Made by a program: the position numbers and the translations under genes. Shown here piece after piece: positions 50,060 through 62,314 of a stretch of DNA of 64,000 nt. Numbering within the stretch: position 1 is the stretch's first letter; each line of letters begins with the position of its first letter. The notes under the pieces were generated by a model, which had not been told where the DNA came from, ran no database searches, and saw only the letters and a program-made list of their open reading frames with translations. Where the stretch lies: contig CACRXP010000046.1 in the NCBI GenBank assembly GCA_902702965.1, forward strand, positions 881,182 through 945,181. Reading direction: 5' to 3'. Source of the stretch: Spirometra erinaceieuropaei. Its lineage: Eukaryota > Platyhelminthes > Cestoda > Diphyllobothriidea > Diphyllobothriidae.

Positions 50060-50530
50060 AATAATGGCCATTTCTGGCTGATTAGCCGTCGACAGCCAGC
50101 CTACTCCGCTCCGGGTGTGGATCGCCGAAGATTTTGAGGCGAGATCTTTCGTCATTGAGTTTAGCAAGCTACCATTGAGCCACAGACCCGTTGTCCTGTC
50201 AGTCGTGACCTGTAATAGTAACAGTAATAGGAGAATGCTCACTGAAAAGGTTTTGAAACATACTCGTCCCGTCGTGTCTTGGGGTCCAGTCCGGAGCCGT
50301 CACCGGTAGTCACCTAGCGACTAGTGGCGTAAGCCGACAATCGGATACCGAAAAAATGCAAAGGAGGCTGGGATGGCCAATTCTAACTTATTAGCCGTCA
50401 TCAGTTAGTCGTACCCAATATTATGTTTGAGGTACTTGAGACTGGGGCCCGAGATCATTGGTGTTTGGGACCAGCGTTCCCCCTGTTAAGCCGCGGGCAC
50501 GTTGTTCTGTCGTTTGTGATCCGAAATATT
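50060..50530 (-). mobile_element. Two tandem tRNA-like SINE units (S3, S4)
   Basis: On the minus strand S3 (about 50060-50220) has an A box GTGGCTCAATGG followed by TAGCTTGCTAAAC and a B-box-like CTTCGGCGATCC. S4 (about 50380-50530) has GCGGCTTAACAGG and CCAATGATCTCGGGCCCC in matching positions. They differ from S1/S2, so they come from another tRNA. Folding was not tested. Confidence 0.4.
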
Positions 50531-50544
50531 AAATACAACGAGTG

Positions 50545-50990
50545 ACCGGTCTCAAGAATTGCTGGCCGAGATTCTGAAATGACTTTTGGACTAGGATGGA
50601 TTACTTAGGTGGGATTGTAAGATTTATTATCATGTGGCATAAGCCTATAATATTTCTGACTTGCCTGGAGGTCAGCCTATCTGCGACCTCCTTTAAAAAT
50701 CGCACTCGGTAACAAAACAACTGCTTAAGTTGTATTCATTTCTCACACTTATTTTCAATGCCCTTTAAATTCAAATGCAGTTCATAGAAAACAAGCATAA
50801 AAATATGCTTACTTTTACTTGTTGAACAAAAAATCACGTCTTTCTCAAATTTTACACCCAAAGAAAGGGTCTATTTAGGTTTCAAGTAAGTTTCCCAGTT
50901 CCCGAGTAATTTTGAGCTTGATTACCCGTGGCATTACCGCTTAGCAATTTCGGTCTACAAGATGCATGCTGCCGATGCAAGCGAAAATGT
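50545..50990. mobile_element. Foldback element FB13 (subfamily B), left half only
   Basis: GCCGAGATTCTGAAATGAC, GACTAGGATGGATTACTTAG, CATGTGGCATAAGCC, TCGCACTCGGTAACAAAAC, then AAAATCACGTCTTTCTC. It ends near 50980 where the unit at 51.0 kb begins. No right arm. Confidence 0.75.
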
Positions 50991-50999
50991 TAATTCCAG

Positions 51000-51145
51000 G
51001 AACAAGTTGATCAGAAGAAGAAAAAGAAGAGGAAGAAGAAGAAGAAGCGATCGCTGGAACAAGGGCTTCATTCGCCTGACGTTTCGGATTCTCCCTTGAA
51101 CACATCATCAGAGACAGTGGCACTGTCACTGTCTGCACTGTACTG
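51000..51145 (-). ncRNA. Hammerhead-ribozyme-core-like segment of a retroelement terminus
   Basis: On the minus strand CTGATGA (51105-51111) and CGAAAC (51081-51086) are 18 bases apart. They flank a possible short stem (GTGTTC with GAATCC, one mismatch and one wobble). These are the two invariant core boxes of hammerhead ribozymes, which are known in Penelope-like elements. After CGAAAC comes GTCAGGCGAATGAAG. Stem III and a cleavage triplet are not clear, so activity is doubtful. A GAAGAAG run lies at 51016-51047. Confidence 0.35.
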
Positions 51146-52055
51146 CTCGTCAGTTCTGTAAGCCTACATAAGAAGGACCTCCAACCAAAAATATATTTTC
51201 AAGTTATAGCCAATGTCTCATGAATTTCTCTTGTCTACTGCACATATATTTTGTTCTTAGTTTGATATATGTACTTTTAAAAACGTCTGAAATCCTGAGG
51301 TAATTAGGCTACCAATTTATACCGCATATCTGAACCTAATCGTGCGTTCTGTCGGCGCAGATCTTCCGAGACGCAGGATTGTAGACAATCTAATTAGACA
51401 GTCACGGTGATGAGTCTTCCGTAGCACGCTTCCTCCACCTTTCTCATTATCTCACTGATCCAAATCCACTAGATAGCCGAGATAGAATGGTGTTAGAAGA
51501 AGGCGGATGGGGACCAAAGGTGTGTGTGTGACCCCTTTCAGATGACCTGTTTTATTTCTCTCGCTGATTTCCCCGGGGGTCTATGCCTGCAGTCATAAAC
51601 CTGTTCGTGAATCAGGACGACTTCAAAACGGCGGCTTTGTTTAAAGCTCCCCTTCCCCCCAGCCCGCGTCAAATACCGGCGAACTGAAACGCTAATCTCA
51701 CTACAATTAGACGGACCGCAACAAGTTCCCATGCGTGCATATGGCCACAGTCGCAAGTGCCACGCTTTGAAGTACGCGACGGGAATTAGTTAGTAATGTC
51801 CTTTTACTTAGGACAGCATCTTAAAATCTTTGAGCCCCTTCAAAGTACCGCTCATTAGATGATCTGCAATTGTCCCAGTGGTCGTTCACCGTTTAAAACA
51901 TTTTCTATATTCTACTGAACTAAGGCAGTTATGTGCTTTCCACGATATTTTCTTAACATCTTCTTCCTTCTAAAAACGCTTGCCCTTTAGGTAAAGTTGT
52001 TGGAAGCATACTTAAGAGGTCAGTCATGAAGTCTCTGAGGGGACTTATTATCGGA
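51146..52055. other. Unassigned spacer
   Basis: About 900 bases without recognisable gene or repeat. Confidence 0.4.
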
Positions 52056-55000
52056 GCTCCAACAGGGTTTCAGATAGAATTTTTCTTGCCTCTCCAAGTT
52101 ACTGCCATTGACTGAATAATGGGAATGTGCACTGGAGGAGGAGGAGAAGGAGGAGGAGGAGGAGGAGGAGGAGGGCAGTAAGGCCTTAAACAGCTTCTTA
52201 CAAATGTGTGATTTGCATATTTCGTGAATAAGAGGCCAGTTGCAAACATGAATTGCAGAGACCCCTAGAGGTATATCACGGAACAAAACTGAAGCAACAC
52301 GTTTAAATCAGCAAGCAACAGAATTATCAGATTTCAGCGCGATTTGGCATAATGTAATCCATAAAACACAGCAGAAACGAAGAACCAATGCACCGCCAGC
52401 TTTCATTGAAATCGCTGTTGGCAACGGTAGGTTGTGTGACCCCATCTTGCAACCAGCAACCCTAAACCCGCATAATAAGCGAATAGTGATAATAGGGGTT
52501 TTACGGGTGGGGCGTCACCGCAAAGGGGGAACGAGGTAAATGAAATAAAACAGAAGTTAAACAGGTTTCCGTTTAAAGTATTTTTATACGTCTAGATACA
52601 GCAACGGAATTGGGCGCGCTAGTTCAAAAATAAATGCAACTCTCAGTAACTAAAAGGTATTTGAATAGACCGCAACCTGCAAATTTGAAGCAGGTCAGGA
52701 ACCAATAGAACGAAGAACCAGTACTCTGCCGACAGCATGCTCTGAGGTAAGGGTTAAGTATATGCGCGTGGCAGGAAAGTGTTGGCCGCCGTTTTACAAA
52801 TTCACCAGCGTTTTAACATTTCTGCTTTACTGGCCGACGTAAGCATTCTATCTAACAACATTTCGAATATTTTGTACTACCAGACTCCCCTCCGTGCCGA
52901 ACGTTTTTTGAAAAATGAGCTCTCCCCCACTAAGAAATTACGTATGGGGGTTTAGAACAATGAACCAAGGTAGACATTTCAGCAGCACCGACTCCCCAGG
53001 GCTTTACAGGGCAGTGGACGACATCTTGCCTCCAAAAATATTGTAGACAGTTCTCCATAGTTTGCCCCTACACCCAAGATAGAGAGCATAGAGGAATCCA
53101 GAAGTAACCCAATTTATGCGACTGTATGTCTGAGGAAGTAGATTCTTTTTTTTCCACAGACGGGGAGGGGGTCTAGCTACCCCGTAAGATGGTGGTCAAA
53201 TTTGAAAAGAGTAACGTGGGTAGTGGTGGTGGCGATTATGATTATGATGTTAATCAGTCGTGTGTAAAGGCATGGGAACCTGGGGTCTAGGGAGGGGGTA
53301 AAGGGCATGATGTGATCCGGCTTGTCCAGTTGTGAGTGAGAAGGAGGAAGCGTCGTGGCTAAGAGCCAGTTTGCAAAACTGGACGAAAGTGAGTGAAAAT
53401 GTTTTGCATAACCATTATCAGGACAGAGCGGGAGGGCAAAAGAGTCTAGTTGAATTTCACGTCGACAGGAACATGACCTGTTTACGCGCTTTGACTTCCC
53501 TACAGAAGAAACCCAGACATGGAAACTACCCCCCCCCCTACTCGTCATGAACACTGGTTGTCAGTTCGGCGATTTTGCCCCTAGTATTAGCTGCCGGACT
53601 TCAACTGAAAACCGGCCAAAACAACAACAACACCTTCGGGTAGAGTCGACAGGAAGGACAGTGGAATGGTATGGCAATCAGCTGGCAAGTTTAAATGATC
53701 CGAATTTGGCCAGAATTTGCTCTTTTGCCAGCCATTTCCACCGATAAACAGGTGCGAATTTCACCGAGAAATACAACCACAGGAGGCTGGTTTAGCAAAA
53801 TCCTCAGCCACGAGTACTATAATACAAGCTCTGATTCGTAGGCGCCGCCAGTTTCTGTCCCGCCTATCAACCCGTCGTTACCAGCACAGTTACAAGTATG
53901 AAATGTGTTCAGTCTGACAAGTTGTATTATTACATAGGCACAACGAGACAGTCGCTCAAACAGTTCTTCTAGCTATGTGTAGATGACCCATTCATTCTGC
54001 GGTCGATAGGCACCACAAATTTGTAGATCTTCAATGGTTTGCTTTATGCATAAAAAGCAGTGACTATGGGTCCCTCATAAATTTAGTTGAGGTTGAAAGC
54101 GGCATTGCTGATTAATCAATGAGACGTTTTTAAGTGAGCAGCGGACGCACACAGCAACAACTAAATGATTCCACTGGAATGTAGAACAACACAGATAAAA
54201 TACTCGCAGGGTGAATATTGAACTTCGCGCAAATTCAGTGTGGAGAAGGCCGGGTCTCATCGTTAATTCAGACAGGTGACACACTTACTGCGTAACTGGC
54301 CTAGTATCCTCCGTACACGTAAATATTCCAGCCACCCAAATGTGTGGCGTCTCTGGCTGACGCAATCTCCGTAGATACGAATTTTCAGATTACAAACTGA
54401 CTATTAGCAACTATGATGTGGCGACGCGACAATCGGTATTTGAGAAGCACCTTACAATCCTCTGGAAGCAGAGATCATCGGTCGCAACTCACTTTTATTC
54501 GCATGTTCGTCAATCATGTACAAGCTGTTATTGAAGGCCAGTCACAGCAGTGTATTAATTTCTGCGGCATGGCACCATTAAAGTAGTATTTAAGACGAGT
54601 GTAGGTTGAGTTTCTTTGGAAGAATAGAGATTAGAGTATTTCGAAATATGGGGTGAACTGTCGATCAATACTCCGGGATTATGGAAGACCCCTGTTGTAC
54701 TTTGTGTCTGAGTCAAAGTGTATAGGAGTTGGTCGCATGATAAACAGGCCCCTTTATTAAGGGTGAGAGTAGCAGCGTTGCTGGGGGCTTCTTTGTCTAC
54801 CAAAGGGCTATACTTTGAGCTAATCCAAGTTTCCGCAAGCATTATTTCAAAGTCCCCTGTCTGGTAGCAAGTAGTGGATAATGAAAGGTGACACGTTTGA
54901 TCTAGATGGCAGCTTCTTACGTTTCAGTCGCCTGATATGCCAAAGCTTGTGCCTAAAGGGGGGTGACGGATGGCCAGTGCCTTGACCTTCGACGGAGTAT

Positions 55001-55640
55001 TTGACGACTATCGCACTGTGTTAAACGAAATGACTTCGGGGAGGGGGAAGGGTGGGTCATAAAGCCAAGATGAGATAAAGACGAAAAAGTTCGATGAGCT
55101 TTTGCGACGACGGCGACAGTTAACTTTCCGGGTAGTGGCGCGGTTCTTCTACTGAAGTGGAATAGCTTAGAGAGTAATGGGAGATGAGAGTGGGCGATGA
55201 GAACACCAAAATGACGCAGAGAATCACGCTTGAGGAACGAGAGAGAGGCATAAATGTCAAGCTTACGACTGCAGTTTGTGGATCCTTCGGAAAGTGTGAC
55301 GTGCGGAGAAAAGTAAGGAGATGGCAGGCGACAGAATGGCAGCAAGGTAGAAAAAGATGGGGACTGTATCAATCAGAAGGTAGAGCGAAAGTATCTTTGG
55401 GGACGGTCTCCGCATCAATACACAAAACGTGATATTCTAGTTATTCATAAAGATCCTATTGGCCGGTGATTCTCAGCATAGGCAAGCTGGAAATCCAGTT
55501 AGTCATAATTTCGGTGGAATAGTCGATGTTAATGAGTGTTTTGACCCAATCAGGTGGGATTTTTTACGAAGCGAAAGATACCTTTCTAAGAAATCAAATG
55601 TTTTATGAGAGCCAGGGTGCCTAATTTATACGAACTTAAA
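52056..55640 (-). repeat. Large repeat R, most complete copy (R2, minus orientation)
   Basis: About 3.6 kb. Read on the minus strand it runs from GTATAAATTAGGCACCCTGG (about 55636) through the part shared with R3 (55640-55000), then the part shared with R1 (55290-52060). It carries a GGA run at 52133-52174. Open frames on the minus strand at 54555-54842 (95 aa) and 54953-55372 (139 aa) share peptide stretches with R1 (TLTQTQSTTGVF; AKAHR.FSSLSHLGF). No domain is recognised. It may be a non-autonomous element or a decayed larger one. Confidence 0.85.
52133..52174 (+). repeat. GGA trinucleotide microsatellite in R2
   Basis: About 42 bases of GGA with one interruption, matching by position the CTC run of R1. 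Confidence 0.9.
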
Positions 55641-56149
55641 GAGTCACGTGGTTTCATTTGGGAGAAAGAATGCGTGATCAATTTTTAATGTCTTAGACGT
55701 CCTTTAAGACGTTTTTGTGTCTTCAAATATGTAGGAATTAGCAAAAAATTCAATATATATTTCCTCGCAGACGCTGCGTGAGGAAGGCGTCGGTTTCGAC
55801 AAAATGACCACACGGTATGCCCCCAGGTTTTTCTTGAACCAACTTCTCCAAATGGAACCTTGTACGCACAGATTTGCGATCATGTCTCAGCATTGTGGCC
55901 TATTAAAGGTTGCTCTGCATTTGAAGCTAGGTTCAAAGATGTTTTCGCTTAATTTGTAGCAAAGTTTGATAGCCGAAGTTAGTTCTTAACTAATCAGAAC
56001 ACTTCCTAAGCCAACAGCCTCCGTTTCTGTTTATCTCCCCGACCAATTTCACAGCTACTCGTCAGAAGAGCTGGAGACAAAAGGAATCTACATTGACACA
56101 TTTAGTCTTTCCGCTGAAACCCAAGCGTACTAGTGTCGTTTATGTGGGC
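55641..56149. other. Unassigned spacer
   Basis: About 500 bases, AT-rich at first. No gene or repeat recognised. Confidence 0.35.
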
Positions 56150-57481
56150 CTCCAAAACGGGTCGCGTGGTAGGCGCGCTGAACCCCCACGCTGAACCGCG
56201 CATGATAAGTTCAACACATGGTGGCACTCCAAGGCGCTGGTTCACGCCGCGTCAGCCACCTGCGTCCGATTCCGCCTGCGGTTTTCTTTACCATGTATTG
56301 ACACCGGGTCCAGGTGGGGAAGGAGGAGAGAGTGCAGTGGATGCTGTGCAAGTCTACTATCACTATAAACTAATTTATGCAAAACTCATCGTCCCTGCCG
56401 TGGAGCAGACGATGGACATCTTCGGCGACGACGGTCAGACCATCGTGTGTGTGTGTGTATGCCTCCCAAACGGTCCACGTGTTATATGCGCTGGACAAAC
56501 ACGGGGGCCCCATCGGAGTCTGGCAGGCGTTATCTTTGCGCAATAACAAATGCCAACATCTGGGGAGTGCGCTGGCAGACGCTGTTGTCGGCAGTCATTG
56601 CACAAACCGGGACCATTGCCACGTCCTCCAATTGTTTTGTCCATCAAAATCCTGGTCATTTTTAGTGTGGACCAGGGGATGCGGAGTGGAACGCCAAGGT
56701 GCGGATCCGTCCAAGCCATCCATTTGCGGCCTCCCTCATACCCCGGTTTTCTTGACTCTGTCTTGACACCCGACTCAGGTGGGGGAGGATTAGAGAGAAA
56801 GGTAAATGATCTGCAAGTCTACTATCACTATATACTAATTCAATCACAAATCACTGTCCCCGTCCGCCTTACCATGGAACAGACGGTGGACATCTTCGGC
56901 GACGACAGTCGCGTGTATGTGTGTGTTTACCTCTAAAACTGACCGCACGGTAAATGCGCTGGACCAACAAAGGGGGAATAGATCGTAATTCAGCAGTGTT
57001 TATCGGGAATGCGCACCCGTGACAAATGCCAACATTCGGGGTTTTGCGGCATCCCCCAAAATGGGCCACGTGGTAGGCGCACTGGACCACCTTGGGGGCC
57101 ATGTCGGATTCTGGCAGGCGCCAGAGAAATACTCACCATAAGAAATGCCAACATTTCGGGGTGCGGTGGCAGAGCCGATTGCTGGCAGACGCCCTGCACA
57201 TTGGGACGCCTGCGGCCTTCACCATAATTGTTTTTACTTAAAATGCTGGTCATTTGTTGTGTGAACCAGGGGGTGTGGAATGGAGCGTCGACTGCGTCAT
57301 CCTCTCCCCCCAATTCGGTCTGCTTGACTCTATCTTGACACCGAGCTCAGGTGGGCAAGGAGGAGAGAGTGCGATAGATGGTGTCCAAGCCCACTACCAC
57401 CATAAACTAATTTGCTGTGCTTACTCCGAATTGTCGTAGAGCACACAGTGGACAACGTCAGCGACGATGGTCGAGCTGTCT

Positions 57482-57534
<53 letters not shown>

Positions 57535-58329
57535 ATCCCGACACGTCAAGCGTCGTGGATAGGAAGGCTGCTGATTGACACCCGGTCCACGCCGTCTGTC
57601 CCGTTGTGTGTGTGTGTGTTGTGTGGAGTGGCGGACTGGCGGGCAGGGGACGGGCTGAAGCAGCACCTTCCACGGCCCTCTCACGCAAGTGAGAGACAAG
57701 CCGTTCAACCCCTGTTGTGTGAAATCCTGGTGTGTGTGTGTGCGTGCGTGTCTGGAGGGCCAGGTCGTGCACGCAACGCACGCTGGCATGGTCAGCCGAC
57801 CAATTTCTGTTGTGTTGGTCAAAACCCGGTTATTTGTTGTGTGGACCAGGGGGTGCGGAGTGAAGCGCCAAGGTAAGGATCCGCTCAAGTCATCCACCTG
57901 CGGCCTCCCTCGTCTCCGGTCTTCTTGACTCTGTCTTGACTTCGGGCTCAGGCGGGGGAGGAGGAGGGAGTGTAGGTAGATGCAGCGCAAGCATACTGGC
58001 ACTATAAACCCCTGCGTAAGTCACCGTCCCTGCTCCCACCGCTGCTGCAGCTGTGGGGCACACGGTGGACATCGTCGAAATCGACGGTCGAACTGTCAGT
58101 GTGTGTCTGTGTGTGTGTGTGTGTGTGTGCGTGCGTTTGACTCTAAATCTGACCACGCGCTAAACGCTCTGAACCAACAAAGGGGGGACCGTCCCTGCTC
58201 TCACCACCTGCTGTGGGGCACACAGAGTGGACATCGTCGAAATCGACGGTCGAAATTTTGTGTGTGTGTGTGTGTGTGTATGTTTACCTCAAAAGAGACC
58301 ACACGGTAAATGCGCTAGACCAACACAGG
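56150..58329 (+). repeat. C repeat cluster: several units with GT and GA microsatellites
   Basis: At least five partial units in tandem. Each has parts of this order: GTGGACCAGGGG..GCGGAGTG, CTTGACTCTGTCTTGACACC, TCAGGTGGGGGAGGA, CTACTATCACTATAAACTAA, a CCGTCCCTGC block, GGACATCTTCGGCGACGAC, a GT run, ACCGCACGGTAAATGCGC, CAACATTCGGGGTTTTGCGG. GT runs lie at about 56446-56459, 57483-57495, 58099-58128 and 58258-58280, and a GA run at 57495-57532. ORFs here are composition artefacts. Confidence 0.75.
57483..57532 (+). repeat. Compound GT/GA microsatellite
   Basis: A GT run passes directly into about 19 GA units. Confidence 0.95.
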
Positions 58330-59520
58330 GGCTAGATCGTAATTAGGCAGGTGTTATCGGAGACGCACACCCATAACAAATGTCAACATTCGGGGTTTTG
58401 CGGCATCCCCAGTGGAATGCTCATGCTGCGCTAATTGGAATCTGTACTGCCCTCCACCCCCCCCCCCCCAATATATTTTGTGGTATAAAATCCCGATCAG
58501 TGTACGCTGTGGACTAGGCGGTGTAGTGGTACGCCTAGGTGCGGTTTCACGTTGTGCCAGCCACTTGCGCCCTCCCACGCTCTCAGTCTTCTTGACTCTG
58601 TCCTGATACCAAGCTGGGGCGGGTGAGGGAGAAGAAGAGGGTGCGGTAGGCGCGGCGCAAGTCCACTATCACGGCAAAATAATTCACACGCTCGCCCACC
58701 ATGCCGTGGAGTACATGACAGACATTGTCGCCAACGATGGTCAAACCGCTCTTCTAATTGTCCCTGTAATTTTCAAACAGACGACAAGTGAGCCACCCTG
58801 CCATAAATGAAGACGTCACCGGGTGCTTGAAGGAACACGTGTGTGGACATACTGCTTCAGGAAAGCGTCACCGTGGCAAGGAGTAGTCGCGTCTGCAACA
58901 TGACCGCACATGCACTATAGTTGAAAAAGGCTGGTACCCGGATAAACATCCTTCTGACAGGAGTGCAGACACTCCGCAGTACAAATAACGGCTCCATGCA
59001 AAATAATGCGACCTGGGGGTGACTGTATCTCTTCATACTACGCCCATCAAACCTGACGACCACTCACCGCTTTATTATCCGGGCTGTTCCTCACCAGCTC
59101 TAGTAAGTCTGTGAAGACTAATATTTTATTCATGGTCACATTATGCAGGGGCAGCTTAATCATGTAAGAGCAAAATGCACACGAAGATGAGTCTCCGGAT
59201 TGCAGGATGATGTTGATGAAAAGAGGTAAACAACAGGCAGTCTTTCTCCAGAGATGAACCCCCTGCCTTCTGCTGGTTTTTGTCCACAGAAAAAAAGGCA
59301 TGTCGAATGGTCAAGTGGGAGGGAGAGGAAGGGGTTGTTTTTCGGTCGAGGTCCAGGGTCCCGTGTGTGGACACAGAAACAAACAGCTAACCAGCCGAAA
59401 ACGCAATGCACAGAGTCGGACTCCTCTCACCGTGCGCCAATCCCCCGTAGGAGGTTAGAGGGGTAAACCTGTTCACTTAGAATGTCCCGTCAGTGATTCT
59501 ATCGGCGCCGTCGTGATTAG
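58330..59520 (-). repeat. Repeat A', right arm of an inverted pair
   Basis: Reverse complement of 31360-32535 in the same order: GGGCGTAGTATGAAGAG, GGATAATAAAGCGGTGAGTG, GAGTGTCTGCACTCCTG, TTCAACTATAGTGCATGTGC, GGCGCCGATAGAATCAC. A C run lies at 58458-58469. No intact gene. Confidence 0.8.
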
Positions 59521-59788
59521 AATGAGGGCAAGCTGGCAAGGCCAGCCGGGACGTACGAAATTTGACAGCTTGTTTCAACTTCACGTCCTATCTGGCTCCC
59601 ATACTGGACGTCGGGAGAGCGTCAGCAGTGATTTCCTTCATTCTTTCCGCGGTTGCGTGGAACTGCACAACACAGAGATTTTAACAGGACTGCCAGTGCT
59701 GCATTTGCCTTTACCGGTGTCGATTTGAGAAGCAAGACAAAAACACTGAAAATACAAGCAGCTGACTGTGACTTGGATTTGGAGAATG
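59521..59788. other. Short unassigned spacer
   Basis: The start (GTTTCAACTTCACGTCC) still matches repeat A at 31.41 kb; the rest is unassigned. Confidence 0.4.
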
Positions 59789-60733
59789 TACATTAGGTGG
59801 GCTAACTCGTGAAATGTCAACCGAAATTCTGAAATGTGTTTTCGTTTCGAAAAGATTAATTAAGGCGGGTTATAAAACTAACCACCGTGCAGCATAATTT
59901 TGTAATAATTAAGTTACCTCAGGACTCCGGCCTTCGAACGAACTTCTTTCCGACTGCATGAAAAAAACTATGTTCTGCTGAAGACGACTATTTAAGCAGC
60001 CTGAATTTGTCCCATTGATTTTCGGCGCCCTTAAAGCTCAACTATATTTCATGGAAAATGCATAAAAATATTCATTATCTTGATCCTTCGTTAGAAAAAA
60101 ACGTCTTCTTCCAATTTTATACTCGAAGAAAGGGATCATTTTGAATCATTTTGAACCCGACCTTCCGTTATAGCTGCATTCAGGATTTCCAAACTACAAG
60201 CCGTATATTTTCCGAGTACGGAAAACCACGCATTTTCCTGCGGTATTAAGGGAAAACCATATGGGGTTTATAAAATTTAGCAGCGGATTTGAGTCATATT
60301 GTTAACTTTTCAAGCCACCTTGGTGAGTGCAGATACATGCTGTTCTATCAATGGCCATTTTGCAGTATTAAAAAAGCTCGCAATTCAAAATTTTTTAAAA
60401 CCGAATCACCCCTTTTCTTTGAGTATAAAATTGGAAGATGACGTCCTCTTCCACCGAATGAGCAAAAGAACGAATATTTTTATAAATGCTTTCTATGAAA
60501 TATTATTGAATTTTTAAGGACATGGAAAATCAATGAGAAAAATGCATGATACTTACGTCATCATTTTTTTCAACGTATAGTTTATGCAAACAGCAGAAAA
60601 GATATTCGAAGTAACTGAATTAGTATACAATGATGCTGCTTGATGATTAGTGTTACAAGTCCACTTAATTAATCTTTTCAAAATGCATTCCGGAATTTCG
60701 GTTGACATTTCATGATTTAGCCTATCTACTGTA
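59789..60733. mobile_element. Foldback element FB14 (subfamily A), complete
   Basis: Left end TA-CATTAGGTGGGCTAACTC, right end GATTTAGCCTATCTACTG-TA (945 bases with both TA). Shares the CATTAGG variant and ACTCGTGAAATGTCAACCG with FB11, so these two are close relatives. Confidence 0.9.
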
Positions 60734-61664
60734 TTTTGCCAGCAAGTTGACCATCCCGACCTGCAACTCACTCTTATTTTTCGCAGTTCTGACAGCCAAA
60801 GGATTTAGGAGAATTTTTGAGAGCATTTTTTTCAAGGATTTAGTCTTCTTGACTTTAAATTTGCCCTAACCCCATACTTGCCCAGCCTTGAGTGCAATGT
60901 TGCGGATAAGATGTCGGAGTGTGTGCCGGTGTGTATAAATCCCTGCCCTTAATTACTAACGTCAGCTTTTGTAGTTGTGGCTTCTAAAATTGCATGTATT
61001 ACACGTTTTCTAACTGATTTTAGAGCCAACTACCTTAGATTTTTCCTCCTCGATTGCAACGACATACACCAGGCGGATTATTTGAAGGGTCACCTGACAT
61101 TGCTCTGACTGGCGGCCGTGTCTGTGGCTAGTTTTTCTATGGTGATCATCCACTGTTCAGTTTAATGCAGAGTGATAAATAGTATGGAGTACGAATGCTC
61201 GACTTCCATGTGCACGCTTGATCAAGCGCGCTGGCGACTAATCAGACTTCAGGGTAAGAGTAGGGTATGTAACCCCCCTGAGGGTTGGTGTGCCAAATAA
61301 CGTTTTGCCCTGCGGTAGGTCGCGAAGGGGTTTATGCAGGAAGCAGATGTTGACCTCCAATAGTGATATCGGTATTAAAGTTGCCGGTCTTAGTTCAAGG
61401 TTAGGACCTGGACAACAGTTAAAATTGGTGTTATTTGGGCTCTTCTTAGGAATGGGATTCTCAGACTTGGTTTGGATCTGGGACGGAGACTAGAGTTAGG
61501 GTTTTAGGGCTTGGCTTATGGCCGCGGGTACGTCCAACTTTTTTCAAATGCTTACAGGTTAGAGATTTCTCACTGAAGGCGTGACCATGGTTGGCGTTAG
61601 GTTTGTAGCTAACAACGGTCCCCTCAATGAGAACTATACACCATACTCTTGTCGGCTAAGAACC
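60734..61664. other. Unassigned spacer
   Basis: About 930 bases. Short GAGTTAGGGTTTTAGGGC at about 61493-61511 is telomere-like. No gene recognised. Confidence 0.4.
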
Positions 61665-62300
61665 ATTTATTTATTTTTCTTCGCTTTCATACTCGAACAG
61701 GAGTCCATCGTCTGAGGTGACGGCTGCGACAGAACACGAGATCAATCAACAGACAGTGCAGCAGCTCTGGAGGTGGTTGCTCAGGACTCCGTACGCCGGC
61801 GCTAGATCGATACGTCGATTGACCGAGTTCTTCGGTCCAGGCTCCAATCAGTCCTCGGTTTGTCGTGTCTCTGGCGTGAGCGATTATCGTGGTGGTTGCG
61901 AAGGGTCACTTATGACCCACTATGGAGGCGATAACTAGTTGTCCGTCACACAAGAAGCTTATGCTCCTGTATATTGTCGACTCAAGCACGCAGCCAGTCT
62001 GACCGGTCTAGTTACAATGGCAGTTTGGGCACGGGATTGAATACACTACACCAAACGGTTTCCAGGGAGTTTTAATGGTCCTCGCTTTTCTGGGACCCTG
62101 CTGCCATTGATGACTCTTGGTCGATGTGCAGTTCCAACACAACTAGTCCCGTGGCAGTGTGCTCGGTCGCCTCTAAAACGCCCTTTATGTATATCAGATA
62201 ATGTCATATCGTCAGTGGTTTTTTCGGCTAGGTCCTTCGGGAGGCGAACACGACTTACTGACACTCTAAGACAACCACTCAGCACAAATTGGTCGCGGAA
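61665..62300 (-). pseudogene. PLE-2: Penelope-like GIY-YIG endonuclease end, broken
   Basis: On the minus strand: a linker (KTTDDMTLSDIHKGRF, like PLE-1), then GVVYSIPCPNCHCN from 62052 down, a stop where Tyr is expected, and TGQTG. A diverged C-terminus ends LRRWTP near 61700 and the AATAAATAAA tail at 61666-61675. The CPNC pair is kept here, while PLE-1 has CQNY. Frameshifts separate the linker from the endonuclease. It is the 3' end of an element pointing left. Confidence 0.8.
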
Positions 62301-62314
62301 GCGGGGGTCCCGAT

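Noticed and set aside
57412..58002. 154-aa plus and 193-aa minus ORFs
   Set aside because: They run through the GT/GA microsatellite and read as Arg-Glu, Ser-Leu and Thr-His repeats.
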